From Rugalucina vietnamica (Eukaryota; Mollusca; Bivalvia; Lucinida; Lucinidae), in NCBI GenBank assembly GCA_964017185.1, contig OZ024880.1, positions 44,901,071-44,965,070 of the forward strand: a stretch of 64,000 nt of DNA, in the 5' to 3' direction. Every line of letters starts with the position of its first letter. Position 1 is the first letter of the stretch. Below are positions 41,757 to 52,100 of the stretch, in pieces. The notes below the pieces were generated by a model. It ran no database searches. It saw only the letters and a program-made list of their open reading frames with translations, and was not told where the DNA came from. Made by a program: the position numbers and the translations under genes.

Positions 41757-42852
41757 AAGACCAGGCTCGGGCAATGCATTAAACTAATGTCATTACATTA
41801 GCATGATAATGCCAATGCTAACAGAACAATGCATTACTTTTGCAAGTTTTGCTGATGCATTAGCATTAGATTGGGCATTAGCTACAAAAAGGTAAAGTAG
41901 GCAATGATCAGGAAAAGGCGCAACCAGAAAGAAATTCCCACACCAAAATCCGAGGCGGGAAAAACTAAAATGACAAAACGTTTTTTTCTATTATTAACAT
42001 ACTTTGTCTAAATTCATTGATTAGGATCCTGTTTACAAACTTTTTCCAAAGGTGTGATAAATTGCCTTTAATACTCATATTGTTACTGAAGACGTTGGTT
42101 TTTTTTTTTTTCGCCTTTAGCTATTACCTAGCAGTATTGTGTGCGTTTCAAGCAATGCCACTTAATAATCTGCAGTTACCTGCAGTTACCTGCGTCCTTT
42201 TATGAAGAGTTTTTCCATTGAGACATGCTATTGAACAGCACCATTTCACAGTAATAGAATTTAAGATTGTAACTGTACAGCGATACGATTGATAATATGT
42301 TTCAGTACTAGAGTTCTTGATTTATGCTGAGTTGATCATTATCATGAATGTATTAAACAACTTTGAAATACCAGAATCAGGGAGCGCGGTGGCGTAGTGG
42401 TAGAGCATCGGACTCCGAATCGAGAGGTCCTGGGTTCGATCCCCACAAGCGTCACCATGTTGTGTCCTTGAGCAAGGCACATTAACTCCCTACAGTACTG
42501 GTTAAACCCAGGAAGCGTTGGCTCCGTCCCGACATGACTGAAAAATTGTTGACTGGGACTCAACACAAACAAACAAACAAACAAACAAATACCAGAATCG
42601 GAAATTTATGATAGTTTATAAAATGTTCTTTAAAGATAAATGTACAACCCATCATTGACTGGTGAAATTCCCTGTCGCAAAACAACCTGAAAACTAATGC
42701 TGATGCCAATGCATTGTTTTGTCAAATAATGCTAATGCCAATGCATTATCTTTATAAACTAGCTTCTGTCAATGCTAATGCTCCAAATCAGTTTTAATGC
42801 GAATGACAATGCACTACTTTGCTCACTAATGCTGCCCAAGCCTGATAAAGAC
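41757..42852. mobile_element. 'AATGCATTAGC' inverted element with nested inserts
   Basis: Left end AAAGACCAGGCTCGGGCAAT, right end TGCCCAAGCCTGATAAAGAC (inverse). The arms are full of ATGCATTAGCATTA / TAATGCTAATGCC words (41770-41890 and 42690-42835). Inside are a family E retroelement fragment (41895-41965) and a SINE (42381-42590). Confidence 0.75.
42381..42590 (+). mobile_element. tRNA-derived SINE (type 2), best-preserved copy
   Basis: GCGGTGGCGTAGTGGTAGAG (A-box), GGTCCTGGGTTCGATCCCC (B-box), body TTGTGTCCTTGAGCAAGGCA and GGCTCCGTCCCGACATGACT, then a (CAAA)n tail at 42565-42590. Internal pol III promoter boxes look intact. Confidence 0.9.
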
Positions 42853-42899
42853 CTATTTTTCCAAACGAATGGATCATTTTGAAAAATAAAAGAGCATTT

Positions 42900-43090
42900 T
42901 TGCAAATTCGTTGTGCTTTTGTCATAGGAACATGAGTTATATCTACGAAATCTAGAAAGCCTTGTTTTATGGGAGTGCTACCCAACACCAAGATGTCATG
43001 ATATGCGGAATGTGCTTCCAAATATAATCGCCCAATAAACATGAAGCCCATATGTATGGATGGCTTGTGTCGTAAAACTTTCACAGCCCC
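42900..43090 (-). repeat. Decayed dispersed repeat, also at 9781-10030
   Basis: Shares CCATCCATACATATGGGC, TATATTTGGAAGCAC and CATGACATCTTGGT-like order with the other copy. A minus-strand 96-codon ORF crosses it; it is not conserved in the other copy. Confidence 0.5.
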
Positions 43091-43114
43091 ATTGGTGTTA
43101 TTAACTTTCTTAAA

Positions 43115-44113
43115 TTAAAGATCACTTTCCAAATGTGGAAGTGATCTTGATAGATGTGTTAAATTCCCTTTAGGATCACGGTGTACGAGCTCCTTATAAT
43201 GTTTCTTTTTATCCTGTTTCATTGTCAGTTTATCATAAAATGCATTTTGAACATTTTTAGGCTTGTTAATCATAAGCACATTTCCTGGATCTTCGAGTGT
43301 TTCAGCTTTTTGAATCCGCATTGACTTTTGTCTTTTTATCTGACTGAATGCAACACCAACATCAGCGTAGTATGCATTTGCTGAATAATCTGCAGGACCT
43401 GTGCCATCAGCTTTTTCATCTAAACTTGACGATGTTCCTTGAATGCTTTTTATTTCATTTCGGGTATCGCGTTTGAAATCAGAGTTTGTAAGACTTAGCA
43501 GATCAGTTGTTGAATGAAGGGCCACTTCTTCAGTGACACTATTGTGCTGTAAGTTTTGTAAATATTTCCTTCTCTTTTTATTGCGTCGTTTGTTCTTTCC
43601 AGTTTTACTCGTAATCAAAGTATCCACATTTTCTATATCTGTCTCTGCCGTGTCCTTGACTTGAGTGTTATTGTGCTTGGATTTCTCTATAACCACACTG
43701 TTGTACTTGCCCTTTCTAAACAAGTCTTCATTAAGATCTTCTTTGCCTTCAGCACACAAAGCACTATTTCGCCACGCTTTACCTGTTGTTACTTTCGGCA
43801 ATTTATTTTGTTTCGGAGACATTATTTGTTCCGTTGTCTGGAAAAGACGCAGTTCGTCTACTTCATCTATATGTGTATTTGTCATTAGTTTGACTCTGTT
43901 TCTAGTGGGAATTTTCTCTTTTCGATACTGGTCTATTGTAACGTCTGGATGAACGTATAAGTAAATATCCATGGTTTCCAAATCCCGTTTTCTCAATGCA
44001 ATAAGTCGACGATGGTATAATACAAACGATATAACCAGAAAGGCAACCAATCCTAGTCCAAACACTAGACTTGGTAGAATATTTAAAAACGTATGATGTT
44101 TTCCAGAGTTCAT
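43115..44113 (-). CDS. Single-exon one-pass membrane protein, unknown family
   Basis: 332 residues in one uninterrupted frame. The start MNSGKHHTFL is the first Met after an in-frame TAA ten bases upstream, with A at -3. Residues about 11-33 (NILPSLVFGLGLVAFLVISF) form one hydrophobic helix followed by RR and K/R residues, so a short outside N-terminus and a long cytosolic tail are likely. The tail is hydrophilic, with a very basic patch GKNKRRNKKRRKYLQ near residue 170-190. It ends HLSRSLPHLESDL; the last four residues are not an obvious PDZ or ER signal. There are almost no cysteines. I recognise no domain. It might instead be the last exon of a larger gene, but the upstream stop leaves only nine bases for an acceptor. 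Confidence 0.7.
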   Translation of the reverse strand: MNSGKHHTFLNILPSLVFGLGLVAFLVISFVLYHRRLIALRKRDLETMDIYLYVHPDVTIDQYRKEKIPTRNRVKLMTNTHIDEVDELRLFQTTEQIMSPKQNKLPKVTTGKAWRNSALCAEGKEDLNEDLFRKGKYNSVVIEKSKHNNTQVKDTAETDIENVDTLITSKTGKNKRRNKKRRKYLQNLQHNSVTEEVALHSTTDLLSLTNSDFKRDTRNEIKSIQGTSSSLDEKADGTGPADYSANAYYADVGVAFSQIKRQKSMRIQKAETLEDPGNVLMINKPKNVQNAFYDKLTMKQDKKKHYKELVHRDPKGNLTHLSRSLPHLESDL

Positions 44114-44478
44114 TTTGTAATTTTAACTAGTGAAAGATTGTATTTTCATAAAACGATAGTTGCTGATCATCATCAAATACAATGGATAATTCCCACATGT
44201 GCTCGCATGTTAGTCTAACCAGAAGACACCTTCAATTTAATTCTAACAGACAGTTCCGAACACCATTTACGTTGTTAGCATTCCTGACAGCATTTAATGA
44301 TAAACATGCATTTAATGATCTGTATGGTTCACTAAAAACCAAAATGCATGTCTAAAGAAATGAATAAAATATGATTTAAAATCATTGTTGTGTGGATCAA
44401 TGGAAATAAAATGACACGATCCTAGTGGCTGCAAATGACAGATCGATTCTTATCAGACCCTTGGGATATTACATAATA
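44114..44478 (-). promoter_or_regulatory. 5' flank of the membrane-protein gene
   Basis: AT-rich with a GCATTTAATGAT duplication near 44291-44320. No clear TATA. Confidence 0.2.
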
Positions 44479-44741
44479 CATTACGAAAACTTGCCCATCA
44501 AAGATTTTTTTCCAGTTGTAAAAAGTGAAAATTTCAGTGAAAAAAAAAAATCACATTTTCGATATTTTTGCTCAAAACCTTGATTGTGGGTACACGCTAA
44601 AACCACCTCGGCGGAGGCGCTTCTAATGAGTATCCACACTGTTTTGATTCACAAATAAGCAATAAAAACAAACAAGTTTACCCCTGCTCATCCCAGTGAG
44701 GTATAAGGGGGTGTTCATTTCACGGACATTTTTTTCCGATG
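44479..44741 (+). mobile_element. Family B foldback MITE
   Basis: CATTACGAAAACTTGCCCAT start. Hairpin arms weakened (GCTAAAACCACCTCGGCGGA...GGCGCTTCTAAT). End TTTCCGATG. Confidence 0.82.
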
Positions 44742-45097
44742 CACATGAACATATGATAGCAGTGATATAGACCTACTAAGCAAATTGTCAACAGTAAATT
44801 CTATAACCTCTTAAGTAGGATATTGTGGCTTTGATAAAACTATTTTACATTCTAGGCAGGGAACTACCCAAATTTATTACCAAAATATATTTTGTATTTT
44901 CCTTATGGCCTAAAGGCCTAGGTGGACTATAAAAGACAATTTTAGGTAGCCTTTCTCAGTATTTGTCTAGACACCAAAGGGTTAACATGTTTCAAGTGTG
45001 TATGTGCGTGCGTGTGCGTGCGTGTGTGAATGCGTTAAGACTAACTATATGAGATTACAAAATCCTGCCGTCATATCTGTTTGCTTTGTTTTGTAGT
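44742..45097. other. Intergenic, with (GT/GC)n
   Basis: A GTGTGTATGTGCGTGCGTGT microsatellite lies at about 44998-45030. Nothing else. Confidence 0.4.
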
Positions 45098-46145
45098 GTA
45101 CAGCTCCGTTTCATTAATAACATACCCCTGCAATGTCGCAAAATAAATTGACCCTGCACCCGACATTGCATGGCTCATTGCTGGATGGTTATTAGTCTGG
45201 CCTGGATGAAACTTCTACAATTTGTGTATATATTTATGTGTGTTAAACTGGTATTTTTTTATATTGATCGTGAGCAGTCCGATTGGACAAGAAGCTGCTT
45301 TCGGCGTGTACCAAAATTCTGGTAGATTTAATGTCAAGTTCTCAACTTTCGGCGATTGGTATTATGTAAGTACTGTGAATATTGCCAGTTTCTGACATGA
45401 ATGTTGTTCATTGGCATCTATTGTAGATACCTTAAAACTTACATCACATTCGCTAAAGTACTGAAGTAGAAATGGAATATCTAACTATACCCACTACCCT
45501 GTATAATGCTACCATGCAAATGCATGTTTTCAGCACATAAATTGTCTGAAATGTTATCAAATTTAAAAACTGGACATCTGAGAATATCATTAACAGTTGA
45601 CATGATTATTTAAAGAGAGTTACGATAGCCTTGTATCTAATGCAATTGGTACCTGTACCAAATATTAAACGCGCGAGAGCACACTCAGATGGAAGTAGAC
45701 ATTAACAGCAGTTTTACTTACTTGAAATATGTCTGTTATGAAGGAAATAGCGTCTATTTAATCATTATTTCTGAACTTTATATGTATTGCGAATGCGGTG
45801 CAAGTTTTAATGCATATCAAATATATGTCAATGAATAACATTCAGGTCAGAAAGTGGCAGTATTCACAGTACTTACATAATACCAATCGCCGAAAGTTGA
45901 AAACTTGACATTAATTCTGTCGGAATTTAGGTACATGCCGAAAACAGCTTCCTGTCCAATCGGACTGCTCACGATCAATATAAACAAATTACCAGTTTAA
46001 CACACATAAATGTATACACAAATTGTAGAAGTTTCGTCCAGGCCAGACTAATAACCATCCAGCAATGAGCCATGCAATGTAGGGTGCGGGGTCAATTTAT
46101 TTTGCGACATTGCAGGGGTATGTTATTAATGAAACGGAGCTGTAC
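45098..46145. mobile_element. Foldback element with 299-bp inverted arms
   Basis: Left arm 45098-45396 starts GTACAGCTCCGTTTCATTAA. Right arm 45847-46145 ends TTAATGAAACGGAGCTGTAC. Identity is very high. The 450-bp spacer is AT-rich and non-coding. Arms contain CCGATTGGACA and TTTCGGCGATTGGTATTATG. I could not define a target duplication. Confidence 0.88.
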
Positions 46146-46240
46146 ACGTGTGTTCCTGTTATGTCTTTAAATTTGTAAGACCTGAGTGTAAATAAAGTGT
46201 ATGTTCTGTTCTATTCTGTTCTAGGCACCAAAGGTTAACA
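46146..46240 (+). mobile_element. Possible LINE 3' tail
   Basis: TGTAAATAAAGTGTATG followed by (TTCTG)n-like TTCTGTTCTATTCTGTTCT. This resembles a non-LTR 3' end with a pentamer tail. Confidence 0.4.
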
Positions 46241-46424
46241 TCTCCAGCAGCTCCTAAAAATCCAATAATCAATTTGATTGGCTGTTGCTTCTACCTGTAG
46301 AATAACTGATATATGCTCGCTTGTAAAATAGATAACCATTAATACCTGTGCCCATACCTGGGATTAAAATTTTAATGCACTTTATGCAAACAGGTAGCGT
46401 CTAGAGGATTATCAATAAGACAAT

Positions 46425-47245
46425 AAATATGACAGTAGCTGTATTACTTGGTGGCAGCACATTTTTGAAAGAATGTGGTTCATTTGCGCACACAATTTTC
46501 CCAGGTAAACGTTTTCATTTGCGCACACAGCTTCCCCAGGTAAATGCTACATTTGCGCACATCAGATTTTCTCAGGTAAATGGAATATTTGCCTCTTTTC
46601 TAGTCCGAGCGATACATCTCGTCTCATCCAAGCTACAATTGATTGTACTTAATCTGGTGGCACCACATTTGCGCACATTTTTGAAAGAATGTGGTTCATT
46701 TGTGCACACAATTTTCCCAGGTAAACGTTTTCATTTGCGCACACAATTTTTCCAGGTAAATTTTACATTTGCGCACATCAGATTTTCTCAGGTAAATGGA
46801 ATATTTGCGAGCCCACTTTTCCAGTCCAAGGTATACATCTTTCTTAGTCATTTCCAGTCGTAGCTATGCATATTTCTTAGTTATTTCTAGTCCGAGCGAT
46901 ACATCTTGTCTCATCCAAGCTACAATTGAGTGTACTCGCTCAGTAGTTTTTATTCGGTTTTATGCTTTTATGCTTTTATTAACAAACGCGGTGACTTTTA
47001 TATTTTTAGTTTGTTTTTAAAATGGAAAATTTCGAACTCTTCCACCTCCAGGTCGGTGAACAGGAGTTACAGTGTTGTTATTTTATATATTTTAACTTGA
47101 TATAATGAAATACCAACAGCTGCTTGGCCAAGGCATACGCGCAAATGTAACACTAAAACTGTGCGCAAATGATATACATTTCGGTGCGTAAATGAAAACT
47201 GTGCGCAAACGAAATTTTTGAAAAATGTGAGCAAATGTAACATGT
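46425..47245. repeat. ATTTGCGCACA repeat region
   Basis: A roughly 220-bp unit is repeated (about 46440-46610 and 46660-46830). Each carries several ATTTGCGCACA words followed by ATTTTCCCAGGTAAA-like text. The complementary GCGCAAATG words appear at 47150-47240, so the block is bounded by inverted motif clusters. A 144-codon ORF is a repeat translation. Confidence 0.75.
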
Positions 47246-48050
47246 CTAAATAAAGGTAACGCTTTAATCTCTTGCTATCCGGCGGCTGACAGGCCTTTAA
47301 GTGTTTTTCCTAGAGGATATAAACCCCTAATGATGAAGACCAATATGCATCTGTAAAAGTTACATTATATGCTCTACTTTTGCCCTATTTCAGTTGTTGA
47401 TGAAACCTTTTAACAACATTTCTAAAATAACTATGGAATAGACTTATTTTATTGCATTGTCTGCAATCTGTTTACGGTAGTCGAGCAAGCCGATCTTTCC
47501 TCAGAGCTGGCCACTCAGCCTTACCTAAACTAAATTTAATGATTGTATACGTATACGTGTAAAAATACACAAACAACACAAAAATAGACACCAAATGTAA
47601 ATCAATTATAACCATCACAGAAGTACTGCCCTGGAACGGTAAGTAATATAAAATTATTGCTGGGGTTTATCCTGGTTTACAGGAACCGAAACTCAGCTTT
47701 TGCATTGGTTCACAGCATTTAGTCATTTATTCAGCCCTCGTGGTGAATCTCGAACTAGTCAATGAAGCATCACTGTCAAGAATATATAATGATAGACGTC
47801 ATGTGAATCAAAACGAGGAATCACAGATACAACATGCTATCTGGCAATGTTGATCCCAGGAAAGCCAATTACAACACGTTAAATGTGTAACGAAACAGAA
47901 TCACCAGGTGAATCCCGGTGGGCCAAGCAACAAACAAGACTGAAACACCGGCCCCACCGAACTAAATCAAATAGCATTAATTCGGGGCCATCATAGAGAC
48001 TGACGCCCGGCCAGTCAGCGTACAATTAAAGAAGGAAGCGTGGTAATCAA
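47246..48050 (-). mobile_element. Retroelement 3'-UTR fragments
   Basis: On the minus strand 47470-47700 carries the family E order (AGTAATTTTATATTAC, GTTCCAGGGCAG, GGCTGAGTGGCCA). 47700-48030 has the neighbouring segment (CACCACGAGGGCTGAATAA, GGCCCACCGGGATTCACC) seen again at 51540-51850. Confidence 0.7.
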
Positions 48051-48052
48051 AG

Positions 48053-48270
48053 AGGAGCACGGTGGCGTAGTGGTAGAGCATCGGACTCCGAATTTACAGG
48101 TCCTGGGTTCGGTCCCCACTGGTGGCACCGTATTCTGTCATGGAGCAAAGCACATTAACTCCCCGGAGTACTGGTTAATACCCCAGGAGTACTGGTTAAT
48201 ACCCAGAAACTTGCGATGGCTTCGTCCCGATAAAACTGAAAAAATGTTGTCTGGGACGTTAAATCTCAAA
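48053..48270 (+). mobile_element. tRNA-derived SINE (type 2)
   Basis: GCACGGTGGCGTAGTGGTAG, GGTCCTGGGTTCGGTCCCC, then GGCTTCGTCCCGATAAAACT and CTGGGACGTTAAA. A 22-bp internal duplication (GGAGTACTGGTTAATACC). Confidence 0.87.
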
Positions 48271-48328
48271 CCAAGCAAACACATCCTAGTAATCGAGTTG
48301 AAAGCTAAGCTTGCAGGACTCCGCATCA

Positions 48329-48476
48329 CATTTGAACCGCTGCGTGAGAAAACCAACGATTAACATATGCGAAAACAAAGACGCTGATCACCTGTGCAGT
48401 AACTGCACAGCTGATCAGCGCGATTGTTTTCGCCACACGGATAGTACAATTCAAGCTTCTAGCCTTTTTCTTTGAC
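48329..48476. mobile_element. Family A MITE, truncated
   Basis: GAACCGCTGCGTGAGAAAACC left. Hairpin GATCACCTGTGCAGT / ACTGCACAGCTGATC, the TGTGC variant. Stops in the TTCAAGCTTCTAGCC segment. Confidence 0.8.
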
Positions 48477-48479
48477 TAA

Positions 48480-48740
48480 ACGGACAAGAAACATCATTCT
48501 TCTTTGTAAGGTTCCTAGTTACCATAAAATTCTGGCTCGAAAACGAACTTTCAACCCAAAACCATAGTAAACCTTGTGAGCTGCAAAATGTATACACCAT
48601 AAGACGCACATGACGAGGAAAACGGAAAGTTTGCTATATCAAAATGAAAGTCATCACGCTTATCATAAATTAATTGGGGGCTTCGGTATCCTTGGCAATG
48701 GCTTGCTTCAACTTTAGTGAAGGTGACTAAATGTAAAACC
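48480..48740 (-). pseudogene. Retroelement RT C-terminal fragment
   Basis: Minus-strand reading IYDKRDDFHFDIANFPF then SYGVYILQLTRF. I recognise this as the region shortly before the C-terminus of the reverse-transcriptase ORF represented at 50560-51065. Frameshifted, no start. Confidence 0.7.
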
Positions 48741-49189
48741 ATAATATTATGTAAACCTAACTTTTCTGTAAGGAGGGAGCAGATGAATTGCAGTTTTGCT
48801 TTCCTTCGACTCCAAACTGAGATTAAACATTTGTGTTTCTTACATCTGGAGATATTTGTTTTGAGCTAGACTGTAAAACCGAGAAATCTTAATTATTTTC
48901 TTTTCCTTCTATTTTCTGCACAACAATGTGGACGACAGATGGAAAAGTCGCCCGAAAAATAATAACAGAGGTACAAAAATTGACGGATTATTTTTCGTAT
49001 ATATGCTTATAACAGAAGGAAAAAGAATTTTGGTGTCTTGTGTTGTCATTTCTTTACCGCCTGGTTCGAATTTTGAATTTAATTGGGATTCCTGGTATTC
49101 CTATACTTACGTCAGGATTGTTAGATTATATGCTTATCAAGAAAGCATGTCCATGAAAAGTATACTCCTCATACCCCACTTTCTGAATA
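48741..49189. other. Unrecognised sequence between retroelement pieces
   Basis: A 116-codon plus-strand ORF overlaps it and continues into the retroelement antisense. Not a credible gene. Confidence 0.3.
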
Positions 49190-49510
49190 ACTTACTGAAA
49201 CCCGTAGCAAAAGAAAAACACCAGTTGAACACCGGTAGGCCAGGCAACAGACAGAAAGCTCCGACCCCAACCATCTAAAATGAATAGCTTTATGTCTGAC
49301 GCCCGACCCATCGGCGTACAATTACAGAAGGCAGCATATTTATCAACCATGATTGGGTTAAAAACTAAGCATGCAGATGGTCGCATAACATTCATGTTAT
49401 AACCTATATGTCTGTATCGTGTTATGATTAAGAAAAATCATTCCTTCCTATAAGTTTCTTAAATTTGTAAACCAAGTCACCAAAAAATTCTGGTTCCGAA
49501 AGGCCCTTAG
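49190..49510 (-). pseudogene. Retroelement ORF C-terminus
   Basis: Minus-strand pieces SEPEFFGDLVYKFKKLIG (about 49500-49440) and NVMRPSACLVFNPIMVDKYA, then FCNCTPMGRASD, in order but broken by frameshifts. These are the conserved end of the same RT element. Confidence 0.72.
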
Positions 49511-50214
49511 TACGTTAAATTGTCTTTAGCCCAACATTAAATTTGGAAATCAACTCATAGTGTCTGCGATAAAATTAAAAAGATGTTTTTAAAAGTTTAT
49601 GATACCGATATGCTGGAGAAGTTTGGCTGTTAAACATGTATTTTTTTTTTTTTTTTTGCGTTGAAGCCCGCCAGTAATTTTATATTACTGAACGTTCCAA
49701 GGCGATACTTCTGTGGTGGTTCTTATTGTTTTATGTCTCGGTGTTGAATTCTTGTGCTGTTGGCACTTCAATTGCCCCTTATATTTTTAGTTATGTTTGG
49801 GTAACTGAGTGGCCATCTATTGAGAAAATAGTTGCCCATTCGGTTTACAATATGTTTTCTTAGTATAAGTACCTGATTGTTAATTTAGTTTTTTCCCACC
49901 TCGATTTTTCGAGTGGGAATTTCTTTTTGATTGCGCCGTTTCCTGATGATTGCCTATTTTTACCTTTATGCATAACAACGTTGGCGTTAAGAAGGAAATA
50001 TGGAAGCGTTAAAAAGAAATAACGGTTGGTTTCAAAAGTGAAAAATACGTCAGAAGTAAAGGAACAACATATGCTATCTTCTAATTGGACACGGATTAAA
50101 AACCGTTAAGTATTTTCGAAAAACCTGCAAAAAATAGGGAAACCTTAATTTTGAAAAACAATTAATATTTGTCAGTAAATAATTAGCGTTGCACTGAAAG
50201 TGAAAACAGTATAA
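49511..50214 (+). mobile_element. Family E 3'-UTR fragment and flanks
   Basis: GCCAGTAATTTTATATTACT at 49670, then the full family E order through CCCACCTCGATTTTTCGAGTGGG, a clean hairpin, to about 49970. The orientation opposes its neighbours. Confidence 0.7.
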
Positions 50215-50470
50215 AAATGCAAAAGAAAAACACCTGTTGAACACCGGTAGGCCAGGCAACAGACAGAAAGCTCCGACCCCTACCATCTAAAATGAATAGC
50301 TTTATGTCTGACGCCCGACCCACCGGCGTACAATTAAAGAAGGCAACATATTTATCAGCCATGATTGGGTTAAAACTGTCGCATAACATTCAAGTTATAA
50401 CCTATATGTCTTTATCGTGTTATGATTAGGAACATATGCTATCTTCTAAATGGACACGGATTAAAACCGT
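50215..50470 (-). pseudogene. Second copy of the retroelement ORF C-terminus
   Basis: FNPIMADKYVAFFNCTPVGR then ASDIKLFI; nearly the same as 49190-49390. The text GGACACGGATTAAAA..CCGTTAAGTATTTTCG occurs both before (50090) and after (50452), so this block is a tandem duplication. Confidence 0.72.
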
Positions 50471-50559
50471 TAAGTATTTTCGAAAACCTGCAAAAATAGG
50501 GAAACATTAAACAACTAATATTTGTCAGTGAATAAATAGCAGTGCACTGAAAGTGAAAA

Positions 50560-51065
50560 CAGTATACTGAGCCACCAAAATTAAGCATCGTTAACAACAT
50601 CAGCTTGTCATGGTTGAGAAAATCTATGAAATCTCTTTCGTAGCAGTATAAAAATAAATCAGCTCCGAGAGGGGCACAATTTGTACTCATCGGAATTCCA
50701 ACAATTTGTCTGTATAACTTGGTTCCGAATCTAATATAAATATTATCCAGGAGATAGGATAAGGGATCGCATAAAAATCAGACATGACCAAAGTGAATAT
50801 CGACTTTGGATAGAGGAAGTGGAAAAAAGCTTTTCTGTCATTACAGGCCAAATAAAGTGAACCATAGTTTTTAATGCTCTGTCAAATCGAGAAGTTTTTC
50901 TTTAATCAGATTATATGGCAATGTGGTATACAGAGTAGAAAAAAAATCGTTTGTGGACAAGCTCGTCAAACGGAACCCTTCTGAGCACCTCGCCAGATTT
51001 TTTATTGACCAAAAGTTTTTATTTAAAGTTTGATACACCGTCTCACAGTATCTTATGACATGAGA
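50560..51065 (-). pseudogene. Reverse-transcriptase core fragment (Penelope-like?)
   Basis: Minus-strand frames show DFFSTLYTTLPYNLIKEKLL, then after a frameshift LLDNIYIRFGTKLYRQIVGI and PMSTNCAPLGADLFLYCYER. IVGIP.GTN.APL.AD is a conserved RT block. I associate this wording with Penelope-like elements, but DIRS or other RT classes cannot be excluded by eye. The catalytic Y.DD box is not present in the fragment. Confidence 0.75.
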
Positions 51066-51199
51066 TTTGATAGCAGTTAGACAGGAAGTTAATAATTTAG
51101 TAGAAAACTTAACAGTTAATTATTTAAGTGAGAATGAACTACAGATATTTCGTCACTATCTGTCTCCTTATAAGCCCTGGTACCATCAAGTTCCTGTTC

Positions 51200-51860
51200 T
51201 AAGGTGTTATTGTAGTGAAAAGGTACAAGTAGGCAACGATCAAGAAAAGGCGCAATCAGAAAAAAAAGATTCCCACTCCAAAAACCGAGGTGGGAAAAAA
51301 CTAAATTAGCAATCAGGTACTTATACCATGAAAACATATCGTAAGCCGAATGAGCAGCTATTTTCCTTATAGGTGACCACTCAGTTACCTAAACTTAATT
51401 AAAAATATGATAACATACATAAGGCGCCAGCACAAAATTATAAACACCAAGACATAAAATAATAAGAAACACCACAGACGTATCGCCTTGGAACGATCAG
51501 TAATATAAATTACGGACGGGCTTAAATCGATTTTACAGGTACATAACCTCACCCTCAGCTTCTGTAGTGGTTCACAACATTTAGTAAGTTGTTCGGTTTT
51601 CGTGGTGAATCTCTAGCTAGTCAATGAATCATCATGGCCAAACAAATAAATCATGATTAATACCATGATGAATCAAAAACGAGGTCTCACAGATTGAGTA
51701 AGGTGCCCGACGATGGAGATCTCTGGGCGCCAAATAACTTACTAACCCCGGAACAAAAGAAACACACCAGTTGAACCCCGGTGGGCTAAGCAACAGACAA
51801 GAAGCTCCGGCCCCAACCATCTAAAAACCATCTAAAATGAATAGCTTTATGTCGGGGCTA
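51200..51860 (-). mobile_element. Retroelement 3'-UTR fragments
   Basis: Family E inverted (51210-51510), adjoining the segment with CACCACGAAAACCGAACAAC and GGGGCCGGAGCTTCTTGTCT on the minus strand (51540-51830). Together with 49190-51065 this suggests the original order RT, C-terminus, 3' UTR. Confidence 0.7.
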
Positions 51861-52100
51861 ACAACTACATTGTTTGCGGCCTTGTCTGCTGGAACCAAGA
51901 CATACGTACCTGCTATGAAATACTTGGATACCCTGCTTCAAATGCCTAAAGGACGATTTGGGTCGAGAGGTAAAAGATTAGTATTTTGTGAATAAAAATA
52001 ATACGTTTATCCACAACAGTGAAGATACCTCTTTTCCATGCTTTAAGAGCACCATCCTCAACACCCTCTCGCTTATACCATCGATTCCCGAAATCATTCA
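51861..52100. other. Unrecognised sequence
   Basis: Nothing recognised. Confidence 0.25.

Noticed and set aside
42381..42590. Possible tRNA gene
   Set aside because: A- and B-box sequences are good but the anticodon arm and acceptor stem do not fold as a tRNA, and the same body plus tail is present at 35727 and 48053. It is a SINE.
42794..43084. 96-codon minus-strand ORF that looks exon-like
   Set aside because: A related copy at 9781-10030 does not keep the frame, so this is a dispersed repeat rather than a conserved exon.
46429..46863. 144-codon plus-strand ORF with internal repeats
   Set aside because: The repeat in the protein is only the ATTTGCGCACA tandem DNA read in one frame; the complementary motif cluster downstream shows it is a DNA repeat.
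48928..49278. 116-codon plus-strand ORF
   Set aside because: Its end is the antisense of the retroelement C-terminus and its start has no support.
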